A stretch of 64,000 nt of DNA from Artemisia argyi (Eukaryota > Streptophyta > Magnoliopsida > Asterales > Asteraceae). A model generated the notes under the pieces. The model was given only the letters and a program-made list of their open reading frames with translations, made no database searches and had not been told where the DNA came from. This document shows positions 22,366 through 35,053 of the stretch, one piece after another. A program made the translations under genes and the position numbers. Position 1 is the stretch's first letter, and every line of letters begins with the position of its first letter. The stretch lies in NCBI GenBank assembly GCA_030686995.1, contig CM060691.1, positions 90,579,055-90,643,054 on the forward strand, in the 5' to 3' direction.

Positions 22366-25300
22366 CTACCATTCTGGTCTCTGAAACGTCAACACGGGAA
22401 ATCCAGGTCTACCTCCTACATAGCTTTCCAATCTCCTTATCTGATCCCTACGCTTCAACCGGTTCTCAATCCTTGTGATGAATCTGCGAGCGTCTCTTGC
22501 CTCATTGGTATTCCACATTTTGGTTTTGTATAGTGCAACATCATTTAATCTGCCTTTGATTCCATCTCTGACGAACTTAAGGGTTTCGTCACAGAACTTG
22601 TGGATCTCATCAAAAGCCATGAAGCAGTTACGATGGTTCATGCTGCGGTAAGTGAACCCAAATGTCGGATGCTTGTTCAAGGTGTATTGAGGTTGGTGTT
22701 GAAGGTTGGGGATGTTGTAAAGGTTAGGTTTGGTGAGATTCAGCTTCTTCTGATAACTTTCCACTCCCAGTTGAAGATATTCTACTCTTTCTCTGATGAC
22801 TATTTGTCTTATGAAGATTAGGAGAGCAGTGATAAAGGCAAGCTGCATTGGTTTGGGTAAGTTGCAAAGCTTTCCTTGAACTTTGAGCAGATACATATCT
22901 TCTATGTCGTTGAGGAGCAATCGTGGAAAGTCTGACTCCGAAATCTCGTACTCTTGTTCATCAAGTCTTTTGAGTATGATTTTATTGAGAAAGGAGTACC
23001 CAAAGTGAGTGACCGTCGAAATGAATTGGATCGAGACAATCTTCAACTCACTTGTCACATTACCCATAGTCTGATTGAGTCTGCTGCTTCGATAATACTG
23101 TGCCGGGTTATCTGGCCAATGATGTATTCCATAGAGCGCGTTCCGGTCATAGTCAACAACTTTGTCGATGAATAGGTCAGAGGCTTCTTCTTCGATGGCG
23201 TTGTTGAGGTATCTGGCTGCAGGGATTGAGAAGGTAAGTGATGTGGCGTACTTCTTTTCTATCTTGCTTCGGTGTTGTAGAAATTCCAAGTCGTTGTTGA
23301 AGAAGAACTTGTAAGGGATTTTCTCTTGTTTTGGCTTTTCAACCAAGGGTTGCGGTTTGGTCCAGTCAGTGTAGTAAGGCCCTTTTGTCTTTGAGTAGAA
23401 GTCAATGTTGGACTCGGGATTTAGCCAGTCAATTTTGTTAGACATTGCACGGGCTATGTTTTCCAGGTGGTACTCGAGTTCAACAAAGTTGGCTGAGCGA
23501 TCTTTCAACAGGTTGAACGCAACATTCTTTATCCTTCTCAGCTCTTTCTTGCTCATATTCTTAAGACCATAGTCTCTCTGCAGAAGTTGTGCATATTCTA
23601 CTGTGTGACCATCTTGTGGTGATTGATCGTCTGCAAGAGGAGGTTGAGCTTTAACCATTTCATCAAACCAAGAGTATTAAGCCGTTTTGTCTTTGTCCAG
23701 CCACTTAAGAACCCTTTTCGGTTTCTTTGGTTCCGTGTTTTTAGAAGAGGTTTCAGGTTTATGCTGATGATGTTTTCTTTTCTTCTCTTTCTTCTTTGGT
23801 GATGGTTCTGGTATGTCGTCTGGCTGAGGGAAGTCATCTCCGCCGGTGTACTCAAAAGGATCATGGGCTTTAGGACCGGAACCCGATGCCTTTGGTTGTT
23901 GAGTGGATGTAGTGGTGGTAGGAGTTATGACCGGTTGCTTGTGTTGAGATGAGGGTCCTTCGGCTTGTTTTTGTTTCTTAGCCTGTGAGTTAGGGTCTTT
24001 GTCTTCATCATCTCTTTGACGTTTCAGTTTGTCGGCCTCAGTGCTGCAGGTATCCTTAGACATCTTGGCTTTTAAAGCTTCCCACAAATTGGTTTCTTCA
24101 GGTGTCATGGTGGTTTTGCTTGCCAATATGTAAAAGAGCTGAGTTTCAATCTCATTAGGTGTCAACTCTTGTTGTGGAAGAGGAGTCTTGTCAGCTCGAA
24201 GAGTGAAAGAAGTAGTTCTAATCACTTTCTTGACGGCTTGTTCAACAATCTTTGTAAGTTCGTTCTTCATTGGCTGCAGCAAATCTTTCAATTCTGCCAC
24301 AAGGTGTTGTTCCATGAATTGAGTTGCTTGTGCAGTCAAAGTAGCTTCCATTGCTTCTTGTACATCTTTGGCTAAGAAGGCGTCAACTTTTGCATTCATT
24401 TCTTGAACAGTGGTCATTTGTTTGGTTAACTCAGCAACTTGGTTAGCCAGTGATTCAACTTGTGTTTCTAACTTGTTTTTCTTCTTGTCTCGAACTCCCT
24501 TAACTGCCCTCTTGATCAACTTAGATGCAGCTGAGGCTTCAATTTTGGAAGGTTTCTTGATAGATTCGTCATTTGTAGGTTGTGATGCAAGAGGTGATGA
24601 TTGTGTTGATTCAATGATGGTAGTTGTGTCTTTATCATCTCCTTTGGGTGATTCGGATTTATCCTTGGTCACTTCTGCTTTATCTGCAACTGTAGCTTCT
24701 TCAGCCCTTAGTCTCTGCTCTTCTGCAAGTAGGTCAGCTTCTGCCTTTTGTCTATTTTCTTCTGCAATTCTAGCTTCTTCTTCTTTTCTTTTCTTTGTTT
24801 CTTCTTGAAGCTTTAATTCATCGGCAAGTTTGGCTGCCTCTTCAGCTTTCCTATTTTCCTCTATTCTAATGGCTTCTTCCAGTTTTGCTTGTTCGATTGC
24901 CTCAAGCCTTGCCTCTTCAGCCTCTTCTTTTCTCTTGATCTCTTCCTCTTGAGCCTTTTCCCTGGCCTCCATCTATTCCATTGACATAAGATGTGGAATA
25001 TCTGTGTCCATATTGTCTTCCACATCATCGTCTCCTCTTTCTGAAGCATTCTGCATTTCTACGTCTTTAGGTGTGACAGTTGGAGATTCGTAGACTATCA
25101 AATCAGCAGTGGTTCCTGTTTCCTGGGTTGGATCAACTGGAGTGGAATCAGGGATACTGCTGGACTCTCCTGCTTCAGGAATGCTACTTGATCCTCCAAC
25201 CTCGGTTGTTTGAGTAAACAAAGGTGGTGGTGGTTGGTCAGCTTGAAAGGAGTCGATTCTGCTGTGGAGGAGACCTAACTTCAGTACTCGTTCATTTTCT

Positions 25301-26684
25301 TCTTCCACAGATAAACCAATGTTAGTGTCAGCCTCTTCTTGTTGTGCCTGTTCGGTGGTCATTGGTTCTTTCAACTTTTTACCCTTTAACATTTCTTCCT
25401 CCAACTTAGCATCCTTTTCAGTTAACGGTCTTTGTATTGTTTCCCTTTCGATTTGGTCAACAAATTCATCGATGTTTTTGTCCCAATCATCTATAGACAT
25501 GTCCAGATCATTAAAATTGTCATCTGGCTTGTTATAAGCTTCGCTGTAAATTGGGCCTCTATCGGATTCGGTTTCTGAGTCGGATGGTTTTGAAGAATGT
25601 GATGGTGAGGGTTCAGGAACAGGTTCAGGGATAGGTTTCTTTGCTGGTAATCTGATCTTGAGAGTTCTCTTGTGAGGCTTCTTTGAAGAGCTTTCGGAGC
25701 TGCCAGACTTTCTTGCTTTCTTTCCCTTTTTCTGCATGAATGATGGTAGAGGGATTTCGTCCAAGAATCCAACTTTCTCTTCTTTGACAGCTTGGACATA
25801 GTACTTGTAATTCGAGCATTTCTTGACTTTATCATTCAGAAGGCAATCGGGAAGAATCATTCCTTGCTTCCGTGTACTAGTCTCTACTCTTTTAATTTGC
25901 TTAAGAGTATCCTCATTCCTGAATGTATTTTTGTCTTCATCATCCAGTCTCTGAGGAATGTCGTCATACTCACGAAGGAAGCTTTCGATGAGTAGCTTGG
26001 TGTAGCGAATGAATGGAATGTTAGCTGTTGGGTGTTGAATGTGCCACACTAAGTCTTCCCAAATGATGCTAGCAAAGTCCACCTTCTTGACATTTGCCAT
26101 AGCCCAGAATAGTTTGAGATGCTGGAGTTTGGGGTGTTCGTGACCGGTGTCTCTGCCAGACATGGACTTGGCTATAAGGATATACATCGTCCTCCATGGT
26201 TGTGGAAGATTCCTTGTATTGACCTTAGAATGTCTAGTCACGACTTCAGCAGACTCATCGTAACCAATATCTCTTAACCATTCAATCAACTCTTCTTCAT
26301 TAGGAACTTGGTCATACTCTTCATCTGGACCAAGTTCAGGCAAGCCAAGAACTCCACGAAGAATATCTTTGTCCACAGTGACTTGTCTTTTGTGAAGCAT
26401 GCATGTAAAGAATTCTTCTCCAAGGTCCAGCTTAATAGTATGCCAGAACTGGTGGATATAGAAACAGGCGCTGATGCAGATTTGGTGAGCAGAATCTTGT
26501 AGGGGTGATAGACAAGAGCATCCACGGCTACAATGCAGGAGGATTCATTACACGTGAATTTGTTGAAGTTGACCCTTAAGTTGTTCTTTCCAATCTTACG
26601 GGAGTAATTCTCGGGAAAGGTTTCTTCCCAAGTGAGTTTTGGTTCATGTTCTGGTCCATATGGAATTTCATCATGTTGTGCCAT
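22366..26684 (-). pseudogene. Additional long ORF of copia C2 (downstream of pol), one frameshift and two stops
   Basis: Starts at ATG 26684 (MAQHDEIPYGPEHEP) and ends at 22366 with FPVLTFQRPEW. Three open blocks form one frame: 26400-24973, 24972-23677 and 23658-22366 are separated only by an in-frame TAG (24973-24975) and TAA (23677-23679). The first ~75 codons are one base out of frame near 26461, and with one base added the length is exactly 1,440 codons. Parts: N-terminal globular region with PWRTMYILIAKSMSG and IIWEDLVWHI; a Pro/Ser/Glu-rich linker; a strongly charged Glu/Lys/Ala coiled coil (about 24970-24600) with more coiled coil to 24200; a Lys-rich basic stretch; and a C-terminal globular domain (RERVEYLQLGVESYQ, RFITRIENRLKRR). 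No signal peptide or clear transmembrane pair is seen. Similar proteins occur, as I recall, as unnamed proteins in Asteraceae genomes. Function unknown. Confidence 0.8.
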
Positions 26685-28573
26685 CTGAATTGATCATACA
26701 TAAACACAAACATAGCAATGATACTCTTTGTTAGTTCAGACATTCAATTACATGATTATGTATGACTGGATTGATCAGTGGGTGTTTTGTGTTCAAAAAC
26801 GTTGTCTGTTATGATGAATTTGTGTATTAGATGTTAAAACTTAATAGAAACTTATAACAAACAAGTCACAACATGTGTTAACAAATACAAGAGTTTACAC
26901 TTATGAAAATTTACAACACTTAGACAAATTTCATGAAATCAGACAATGTTACGCGTAAGATTAGAAATCCTACGCATAACATTTCTTATACGTAAGTTAT
27001 CTTTTTAGGCGTAAGATCAAAACTACGCTTAACTTATATGTTACGCGTAAGTTCAGACTTTTGCGTAAGCTAAATCTTATGCGCAAGATTAAATCTTATG
27101 CGTAAGATTGGAGCTTAGGCAAAGGGTTGAACCTTATGCGTAAGTTAATAACTTATGTGTAAGACAGAACTTATGCGTAAGATATGTTCTTTTGCGTAAA
27201 CTTTGTCTTATCCAAGACAAGTTTTTCAAATCTGTCGAATCTTACGCGTAAGATTTGATCTTACGCGTAAGATGAGTTCATCTTTATGCGTAGGGTTGCC
27301 ATAATCGAAAAATCACCTTCGAAATTAAATCACTTTTGATTCCTGAAAGTTTAAACACAACCACTGATCAATACTTCATCCAAATATGTCCCAAAGCATT
27401 TATTGAACAATCTTAAGCGTAAACATGCACAACACCATTCTTTTGCGTAAGAACGCATGAACACCAAATCAAAAACCAAAAACAAGCATGATTCTGGGTT
27501 GAAACAGAAGTTAGGCGAGTGATTTAGGCATGCTAGGGAACATTTTTACCAAGTTATAACATCTTTCACCCACAAAATCCTATGTTCATACCTGCTAGTG
27601 CTTAAGAACCCTAAGTCAACGATTCATGATTCATACGTGCTTCTGAAATAATTAAACCACTAAATCGAGTTCCTAAACACATATAAACACTATCCCAATC
27701 ATCAATTGGTATCTAAGCACCATCAAACATGAATACCCAATTTCAACGTATGAACCCTAATTACCCTTTTTATTAATTGATGATTCTGGGTTGGATTAAG
27801 GTACTCAAATATGTTCAATATTGCCTTAGGAACATTTCCCATAAACCAATTTAATCATATTCATAAAAAATCACAAGGTCCGATTATACGCAAAACCCTA
27901 AAGCCCTTTTTAACAATTCTGGAAAAATTAGCCGTTGGATTAATCGTGAAATTGAAAACCCTTGTATAAAAACATGATCAAAATATTATGGTACTTACAG
28001 ATTTGAAGAACAACGATTAGATTTGAAGATTGATTGTGAGTCGTTGATTAGTTAGATGGAGTAGTAAATGTGTTTTGCAGGTGCAGTAAATGTGGTGGGT
28101 CAAAGTTGTTATGACTAGTGTTTGAATCATGTTTGGAAAATTGTCACTTTGAGTCCCTTAACCTAAATAAGTGTAGCAACTAGTATATCATTCTAACTTA
28201 CAATATTAACATTCGTTAACTACACCAAGTATTTAGAGAAGATACAACTTGTAGAATATTACTCCCCCTTGACCTTAGATCGATGTCTCGTAATTTTAGA
28301 AGAAATTTGTTTCAATTAGTCAAAGAGGGTAACCCGAAAAAACCCTTTAAAGCATCACTTATATTACATCAAATAAAAATGTTTTTGGTAAAATGCATGT
28401 ACGAAGTAAATATTTTGAGAAAATTTAAAAAAAAATACTTTACCTCCCCCTCAACACTTGTTTTTGTAGTATTTTAAGACATTTTGATAAAAATAGTGTT
28501 GAAAAGAGTGGTTTGTACATGCATTTTTTTTTTTGAAAAATATTTTACAGAGATAGTTTTGATGTTTGACATT
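26685..28573 (-). other. C2 spacer between pol and extra ORF
   Basis: 1.9 kb without a gene. It contains motif array A (listed separately) upstream of the extra ORF, plus AT-rich sequence that could hold a promoter or splice acceptor for that ORF. Confidence 0.55.
26949..27293 (-). repeat. Motif array A: dispersed (C)TTA(C/T)GCGTAAG repeats
   Basis: About 15 copies in 345 bp of a short, largely self-complementary word. The best copies are perfect palindromes (CTTACGCGTAAG); variants are TTATGCGTAAG and TTTTGCGTAA. Spacing is irregular (about 15-35 bp). One more copy lies near 27432. The array ends about 265 bp before the extra ORF start. Confidence 0.9.
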
Positions 28574-31500
28574 TTACTTTAGTTTTAGAAACTTTTCCAG
28601 ATCCTCTGGTGTCAAACATCGCATACCAATTTGGTGAACTAAACCTGCAAACCTTGATGGAGCTAGGGGTTTTGTAAGTAAGTCCGCCAATTGGTACTCA
28701 GTACCCACAAAATATAATTCAACTGTACCTTTCTCGACATGCTCCTTGATGAAATGATATCGGAGATCAATGTGTTTGGATTTGCAGTGATGAACTGTGT
28801 TGCAGGAGATTGCAATGGCACTTTTGGAATCGCAGTAGATCGGAATCTTATTGAATAGGTAGCCATAGTCTTTAAGTTGTGATCTCATCCAAATGACTTG
28901 AGCACAACAAGCAGACATAGCTACGTATTCAGATTCTGTAGATGACAGTGAAGTGCAGTCCTGCTTCTTTGATTGCCAAGACACAAGTTTATCTCCAAGA
29001 AACTGTAAGCCACCTGATGTACTTTTACGCGAGTCTAAGCATCCTGCATGGTCAGCGTCTGAAAAAGCAATTAGTTCAAAACCAGAATCCTTCGGATACC
29101 AGATCCCCAAATGGATGGTTCCCTTTATGTATCGAAGGATTCTTTTTGCCTAATTGAGGTGTTTTTTAGTTGGTTTAGACTGATAACGAGAACACATAAA
29201 GACATCAAATACAATGTCAGGTCTGCTAGATGTGAGATACATGAGGGACCCAATAATACTTCGGTATTTGGTAGGGTCAATAGGAGTCCCATGTATATCA
29301 GCATCTAGTTTTGTGGAATTGGCCATCGGTGTATTCATAGTATCACAGCTTTGCATTCCATGTTTCTTTAAAATCTCAAGAGCATATTTGGACTGATTTA
29401 GAAAAATTCCACGGGGTGATTGATGAACTTGTAGTCCTAGAAAGAACGTAAGTTCACCCATCATGGACATTTCGAAATTATCTGTCATTAATTTTGCAAA
29501 ATCCATTGAGTAATTTTTGTTGGTTGAAGCAAAAATAATGTCATCGACATAAATTTGAACGATTAATAAGTCCATCCCGTATGTTTTTGTAAACAGTGTT
29601 GGATCCACCGAGCCTAGAGTAAAATCATTAGCCAACAGGAATTTATAAAGCTTATCATACCACGCCCTGGGGGCTTGCTTGAGACCGTAGAGAGACTTCT
29701 TAAGCTTGTAGACGTGATTGGGACGTTCTGGATCAACGAATCCTTCAGGTTGACTGACATAAACTACTTCTCGGAGTTGACCGTTCAGAAAAGCTGTTTT
29801 CACGTCCATTTGGTAAACAATCATATTCCGATGAGCATCAAATGCTAAGAATATCCGTATAGCTTCGAGTCTAGCAACTGGAGCAAATGATTCTTGAAAA
29901 TCGATTCCTTCTTCTTGAGAGTATCCTTTTGCTACCAAGCGTGATTTGTTGCGTATGACAGTGCCTTCTGCATCCAGTTTGTTTTTCCATATCCATTTTA
30001 AACCAATGACAATGATTCCTTCTGGTTTTTCAACCATTTCCCAGACTTCTAATCTTTGAAAGGATTCGAATTCTTCTTGCATAGACTCAATCCAGTTTTC
30101 ATAAGTCATAGCTTCTTTGACGTTTTTAGGTACGGTTTCACAAACTGTTAGTGCATAAATGCAAGTTTCACCGTCTGTGTGAAGGCGTTGTCTTGTCATA
30201 ATTGGTGCATCTGGATGGCCAATAATTTGAACTAATGGGTGATCTCTAGTCTATTTGTGTGTCGAGGGATGAAGTTGATAAGTATCTCGCAAGTGAGCAG
30301 GACCCAAATTGCGTGTAGATGACTCAGCAATATCGGGGACAGGTTGAGCATTTGCAAATGGGTTAATGAATGGATCTGGGTCATGCTCTGCGGGTTGTGG
30401 AACTGAAAAAGGTATGGAATCTCCAGGTGATTGTCGTGAGTAGGACCCGGTTTGTTCTGTTGTTGTAGGTGATATGACTGGAGGACCGTCACTTCCAACA
30501 GTAGTTGTTGTTTGTTGAGGAGTATCAGGTACTTGATGTTGATCAAGATGTGCAGCGGAATTAGGTGTGGCCTCATATGGACGGTTAACAGGCGTATCAT
30601 CAAACAATGGAGCAAACAAGGTTTCCACTTCTTTACGAGAAAGTGACAGCGGTTCAGCCGAAGATACCGGAAAGTTTAGACGGTTGGTTGCGGGTCCTAA
30701 GCTGTTATGCTCAGAAGCCATTTGAGTGAGTTCATCGAAATTAGCATGAATAGTTTCTTGAATTTCCCGAGTATGACGATTCCATATCCGAAAGCCTTTT
30801 GAATTTTCACAGTATCGTATAAATATTCCAATGTCAGCCTTTGCTTTAAGTTTACCTAGATCATCACGATCATTGACTGGGTAACATAGAGCTCCAAATA
30901 CATGAAAGTAACTGATGTTCGGTTTTCTATTGTGAACAATCTGATATGGGGTTTTGTGATGGCGTTTTGTGATCATACAATGGTTTTGAGTGTAGCAAGC
31001 GGTTGAAACAGCTTCCACCCATAAGTAATCTGGTAATTGAGCATTGATTAACATCGTTCGAGCAGCTTCCACTAATGTTCTGTTGCAGCTTTCGACTACT
31101 CCATTTTGTTCTGGTGTTCATGGAATGGATGTTTGATGTTCAATTCCCACTTTCTCAAAATACGACCTTAAAGTCTGATTCTTAAATTCTGTGCCATTGT
31201 CAGTTCTAACAATTCTGACTGTGTTGCGTAGCTGAACTTGTATTTTGGTGAGAAAGGTGATGATCATTTGAGGAGCTTGATCTTTACTTCGAAGAAAATC
31301 AACCCAAGTCCAGCGAGAGTAATCATCAACAATTACTAAAATGTAGCGTTTACCGTTGATCGTTTAAACACGCATCGGACCACACAAATCCATATGAAGC
31401 ATTTGTAAAACATAATTAGTACTGTGTTCAGGTTTTGAGGGAAAATGAGCACGGGTACTTTTTCCTTGTTCACAGGCTGGACATAGGTGATCTTTGGCAT

Positions 31501-32083
31501 AACGGAATCTTGGAAAGCCTTCAACTAATTTGTGACGAGCGAGATCAGTCATCGTTTTGAAATTCAAGTGAGAAAGGCGTTTGTGCCATAACCATGATTT
31601 AGTCATTTCAGCTTTGGATAGAAGACAGATAGGAGATGAAGCGATCATGTCAGACATTGAAATTGTGTAAAGGTTAGTGCCACGTTTTCCTGACATCAAA
31701 TCATTTCCTTGTAGATCACGAACAAAACAAGTTTTCTCTCGAAATGCTACTTCTAAATCCCCATCACAAAATTGACCGACTGAAAAGAGGTTGTGACCCA
31801 AGCCTTCAACATAATATACTCTGCTAATTTCAATATTCCCATTCACATAGTCTCCGTAACCCATGATTAAAGCGTATTGATCATTCCCGAATCTGACAGT
31901 TCCAATAAACTTTGAGACAAAGTTAGTTAACAGTTTGAGATTGCCTGTCATATGTCGGGTGCAACCGCTATCAACAATCCAGAGAACGATCTGAACCACC
32001 TGCATCAAAAGAAGACGACAGAGATGGAACAGAAGTAAGGGTGGAACCCGAAGAAATAGTGGGTTCCTGTTGGTTAGAAACAC
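28574..32083 (-). pseudogene. copia C2 pol: protease, integrase, RT, RNase H with four in-frame stops
   Basis: One continuous frame from about 32083 to 28574. It is interrupted by TAA (31364-31366), TGA (near 31104), TAG (30251-30253) and TAG (29150-29152), with no frameshift. Protease: WIVDSGCTRHMTG. GAG-pre-integrase: LWHKRLSHLNF and CPACEQGK. Integrase DD35E: VDDYSRW, RTDNGTEF and PEQNGVVES, with the TGA just before the last at a normally conserved arginine. [46 protein letters not shown], catalytic YVDDIIFAS (near 29545). RNase H: SDADHAGC, STESEYVAMS, CDSKSAI, tail YQLADLLTKPL. Each enzyme is complete in text but untranslatable as one protein without readthrough. Confidence 0.92.
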
Positions 32084-35053
32084 AAGTATTTAACAGTTTA
32101 GGAATCCATTTAAAATTTGGTTTGTATTGTAACCAACGTTGCCAGTTCCAACTAGTTTTTGCTTTGTTTTTAGTGAAGGCACTAGCTTTTGGCGTGTTCC
32201 TAGATTTGTTGATCTCAGCTCTTGGGTTGACTACAACATCATTTGAAACGGTAGTTGGCGTTTTTCCTAAGGTAGACTTAGAGGCATTAGTGGGCCTAGA
32301 AGGAAAGCCGGATCTACGTTTCTTTTTACGATGTAAGAGATTATTAGCTACACATTTGGTATGATCACCAGATAACACACTTTGACGACAAAACACACAA
32401 GATGCATTAATATTCAAAACATTTGAAGGTTCAGCATTCGTTACATTAAGATTTGGATTACAATTTGCCAGATTAGAATCTAAATCAGATGCAACATGAG
32501 TTTTATTCAAGTTCCTAAGGTGAGCTTCTACTTCTTGCACTTCTAGTGTTCCTCTTCTACGTTGCCAGAGCCTAGTCTTTTTAGTCTTCTTAACGCTTTT
32601 TGGCTTTGGGCTGCTAACGCTCTTAGGGGAAACTAGACCTGTGGAAGTGGAAGAACTAACATAGAACTCTTAGCATGATTACCCTTATCTGTTCTATCTA
32701 TTTGAAACATTCCTGGTGCTATCACTGTAGTGTCAATAAACTTTCCTTTTTGAAGTAGCTTAATTTTCTCTTTCAAATCAATGATGATGTGATTTTTGTC
32801 CTGAATATCAGACTCAAGTAAACCATTGCAATAACGAATGTCATCGCAGTTTTGTTGCCATTCGACGTTTTCAATTTTTAACTCCGCAATTTCTTTTTCA
32901 TATTGAAGATGTTTTTCTTTTAGAAAAGCATTTTTATTTCGTAGTTGCAATTCGGTTTCAATACTTTAAGCTTGACACCAATCAAGCTTTTGTTTGAGTT
33001 GACAAATTTCGTTTGAAAGTTTGTTTATCACATCATCACTGTTTTGACGCAACGTTTCATATTTATGTTTCCATGTGTCAGCTTTAGACTTCAGCAAATC
33101 AATATCAGCACAGTAATCTTCAAATACCGTAGCATTGCTAGAATAATAGAGATCATTCATGAGGAGAGTATGAATATCAGCTGTGAGGAGTTTTTCTAAG
33201 AGTCGATCAGAATCTGTTTTCAAAAATCGGTTTTTGCGTTGTTGAACCAAAATTGCATTTTCATTTAAAGCAAAAATGTTTTTCATATCTGTAACTTCTT
33301 TTTGGAGTTCCTGTTCCCAACGAGTAGCACAATAACGCAAATTTTGAACTAAAGGCAGAATTTGTTTTTGAAAAATGTCTCGCTTTTCCCGCTCGTAGGC
33401 TGATTGAAAAGTAGCAATTTTAATTTGCGAATGATGTTCAATTACGTTTTCAAAATTATCGATGCCTTTCATGAATGTTTGAAAATAGTCTAAAATTTTG
33501 CAACGTGTAGGTAATGGTGTCACAGTACCAGAAGATGGTAAGGGACCATTTACTTGTGCCACGGGTTTGACAGGAGCTCCATCGGAAGATGAAACATAAG
33601 ACTCAGTTACATACCATGATTTCTCAGGTATTTCTCTTGACTGAACAAAAGATTTTGAAATGTGAGGAGCTTTTGAGTAATCATATGGTTTGCAATATTC
33701 AACTTGACTCATTTTTTATCGAATCTTTTGTTCAAGTTCGTATTCTTCCTCAGTATTATGTACAATAACACGCACAACATTATTATCCATCAATTGGTCC
33801 ATACTTTAAAGCTTAGGAATTGTTTTGAATGCAGTGCGAAGAAAAGTGGATCTGTAATCGCCAAGGCCAAAACCTTTATCTTGTCTTGGTTTTAAAGTAA
33901 ACTTTTGAATTGTCGTTAAAGATTCTCCATGTTTATAAACGATATTTTGAAAAGCTTTAATTTGACGTTCGAGAATTAGATTCTCTTCAATTAAAGAATT
34001 TTCTTTTTCTCGTTTTTGCACTTTGTGTTCATAAAATTCCTGTTTGCAAGTTGTCACCTCTGTTTGTGTTTTAGAAAGTTCCTTTTGAAGTTGAACAACC
34101 TGTTTTTGAAGATCATGTTTGTCATTTTCCAGTTTGGAAACCAATTTACCGTTTGACTCAATTATGTCATATATTTGCTTTTGAAGATTTTGTTCTTTGA
34201 CATATGATTCTTGAAATGACTTTTCAAAGCACTTTTCACGATGAACTGCATTTTGAAAATTTGAAAGTTGTATTTTATAACATTCAATGTCCTTTTTCAA
34301 TTCGGCATTAGTTTCTTTCAAAACTTTAGTTTGCTCGTCCATTATGTGAGTAGAAAGAAGTTGTTCTTTAAGGTGTTTGGCCATAGCAGTACAGTCAGGA
34401 TCTGGATCAGAAGAAGGTTCATGTTGTTCAATATAGTCATTTTTGTCTTGCTCAATAGGATCATCAAATGAAACGACAGTGTCATCATCAAATATAACAA
34501 CTGTGTCTAATTGTTCATCCTCTTGAGAAGATAAAAATGGTTCAGATGGAACAACTTGCGCCTGATCTGATTCAGAAGCAGAGGGTGATGCATTAAATTC
34601 TATGGAGCATGTGGTTAGGTCATTTACCTGAGACAAACCATCAGTGGTGAACACTGGGCCTGAATCATTCAACTGATGTTCCTGCATGTTGGCCATAAGC
34701 ATCACAGCTGCATTGGCTTCAAGATCTTCCATATCATCATTGTTGTAAGCATAAGCAAAGAAACTGTTCTCTTGAGCATTGAAAGTTCCTTCAATTTCAT
34801 CTTTGAGAGCCATAAGTAATGCCTGTTTGTGAAACTGACTGCCGTGGGTTCTCGGTTTAGGACATGCTGTTGTAGTACGGTGGTTGAGACATATTGAAAC
34901 ACTTGTGTGAAAAGATGGATCTTGTAGAAGATTGAAATGTACGTTCCTATGGTGAAGTTCAAAATCCTTGGGCAAAGTTGAGATCTTACGCGTAACAAAA
35001 CTTATGCGTAAATTTAAAGTTAAGCGTAGAAAGATGATGTTATGCGTAAACAC
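31971..35053 (-). pseudogene. copia C2 gag remnant (C-terminal part only)
   Basis: Frame 35053-32633 is open except for TAA at 33806, a second stop about 31 codons on, TAA at 32966 and TAG at 32633. The rest (32540-31971) is shifted and overlaps pol. Content: an acidic segment (DDMEDLEANAAVMLMANMQE), long coiled coils (34400-33900, 33300-32700), then a Cys/His cluster CVFCRQSVLSGDHTKC and a basic region before the protease. This matches the C-terminal half of large gag proteins of some Asteraceae copia elements, from memory. The usual N-terminal capsid domain and CCHC knuckle are absent. The first codon at 35053 is GTG and the natural start is unknown, so the 5' half of gag was probably deleted. 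Confidence 0.7.

Noticed and set aside
24410..24808. 132-codon Ser/Leu-rich plus-strand frame
   Set aside because: Antisense to the Lys/Glu coiled coil of the C2 extra ORF; composition mirrors the opposite strand.
26949..27293. GCGTAAG array as a possible origin-like iteron or bacterial feature
   Set aside because: Context is inside a plant copia element with LTRs and TSD; irregular spacing does not fit iterons.
28574..32083. Readthrough of the four stops as a functional recoding system
   Set aside because: Four different contexts (TAA, TGA, TAG, TAG), no stem-loop or consistent readthrough signal noticed; decay is simpler.
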